Below, one piece after another: positions 13,925 through 14,141 of a stretch of DNA of 14,141 bases. The position numbers were made by a program, and so were the translations under genes. The number at the start of each line of letters is the position of its first letter. Position 1 is the stretch's first letter. The notes beneath the pieces were generated by a model. It made no database searches, was not told the DNA's origin, and saw only the letters and a program-made list of their open reading frames with translations. This stretch comes from Nitrospinota bacterium (GTDB taxonomy: Bacteria; Nitrospinota; Nitrospinia; Nitrospinales; VA-1). The stretch is taken from the NCBI GenBank assembly GCA_002731985.1, contig PCCT01000023.1, positions 3,219-17,359 on the forward strand. Direction: 5' to 3'.

Positions 13925-14141
13925 CTAAGAGCGGGAACTCTCCTGCCACATCATGACCGAATCGAGTTTCTCTGCCTCCTTAATTCTGTGAGCAGTTTCA
14001 ATAGCAGCCTCCTTTTCTGAAAATCTGCCGATAAAAACGCGATACCACATATCAGCTTTTCCAGGAATACGAACTGGCACCACAAAAGTAGGATAGCCCT
14101 TCTTACCCAGTTTACCTTTGAGCAGGTCAGCCCTTTCCAGC
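13925..14141 (-). CDS. SPOR-domain protein, C-terminal part (runs off the window)
   Basis: Read from the right edge leftward, a frame encodes 72 residues to a TAG at 13927-13925. It resembles the C-terminus of SPOR domains: L.....L.KLGKKGYPTFVV, then VRIPGKADMWYRVFIGRF, then EKEAAIETAHRIKEAEKLDSV. The WYRVFIGRF strand and the later alanine-rich helix are characteristic. SPOR domains bind denuded glycan strands of septal peptidoglycan, so this is probably an envelope or division-site protein with an upstream membrane anchor, but the N-terminus lies outside the window. Its stop codon touches the stop of the convergent TPR gene with no bases between. Confidence 0.8.
   Translation of the reverse strand, partial: LERADLLKGKLGKKGYPTFVVPVRIPGKADMWYRVFIGRFSEKEAAIETAHRIKEAEKLDSVMMWQESSRS

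Overview
The window looks like ordinary chromosome from a free-living Gram-negative bacterium. I infer this from the core genes (topoisomerase IV pair, scpA, rsmE, serB, rarA), an exported TPR/cupredoxin-like protein and a SPOR-domain protein. The style of several proteins (exported TPR plus cupredoxin-like fold, a small cytoplasmic leucine-rich-repeat protein) fits Nitrospinota or a delta-proteobacterium-like lineage. No rRNA or other phylogenetic marker is present, so this is a weak inference. I see no tRNA, rRNA, CRISPR array, intact insertion sequence or prophage.

Layout. 1-406 is a non-coding leader with a perfect inverted repeat and a sigma70-like promoter. 407-4606 (+) is a tight parC-parE operon. 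4607-4970 holds no intact gene, only an apparent decayed two-gene remnant joined by an ATGA overlap. 4971-5774 (-) is scpA, 5901-6641 (-) rsmE and 6652-7383 (-) a HAD-family hydrolase; the last two are 10 nt apart. 7384-7768 is a structured intergenic block with palindromes and phased G/A-rich repeats. 7769-9016 (-) is serB and 9021-9476 (-) a leucine-rich-repeat protein; these form a tight pair behind a likely promoter and a dispersed-type palindrome. 9584-10885 (-) is rarA. 10886-11387 contains only two doubtful small ORFs. 11388-12377 (-) is a YheT-type alpha/beta hydrolase. 12512-13924 (+) is a secreted TPR/cupredoxin-like protein behind the best promoter in the window. Its stop codon abuts the stop of a convergent SPOR-domain gene that runs off the right edge (13925-14141, -).

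How the genes relate. ParC/ParE (decatenation), ScpA (SMC condensin kleisin) and RarA (replication-fork maintenance) all act on chromosome replication and segregation, although scpA and rarA are separate transcription units from parCE. RsmE matures 16S rRNA. SerB makes serine. The TPR/cupredoxin-like and SPOR proteins belong to the cell envelope. I did not find a convincing new multi-gene system. The items most worth a second look are the broken bicistron at 4676-5025, the LRR gene coupled to serB, the TPR/cupredoxin-like fusion, the unusual active-site residues in the HAD and hydrolase proteins, and the natural alanine at the quinolone-contact position of ParC.
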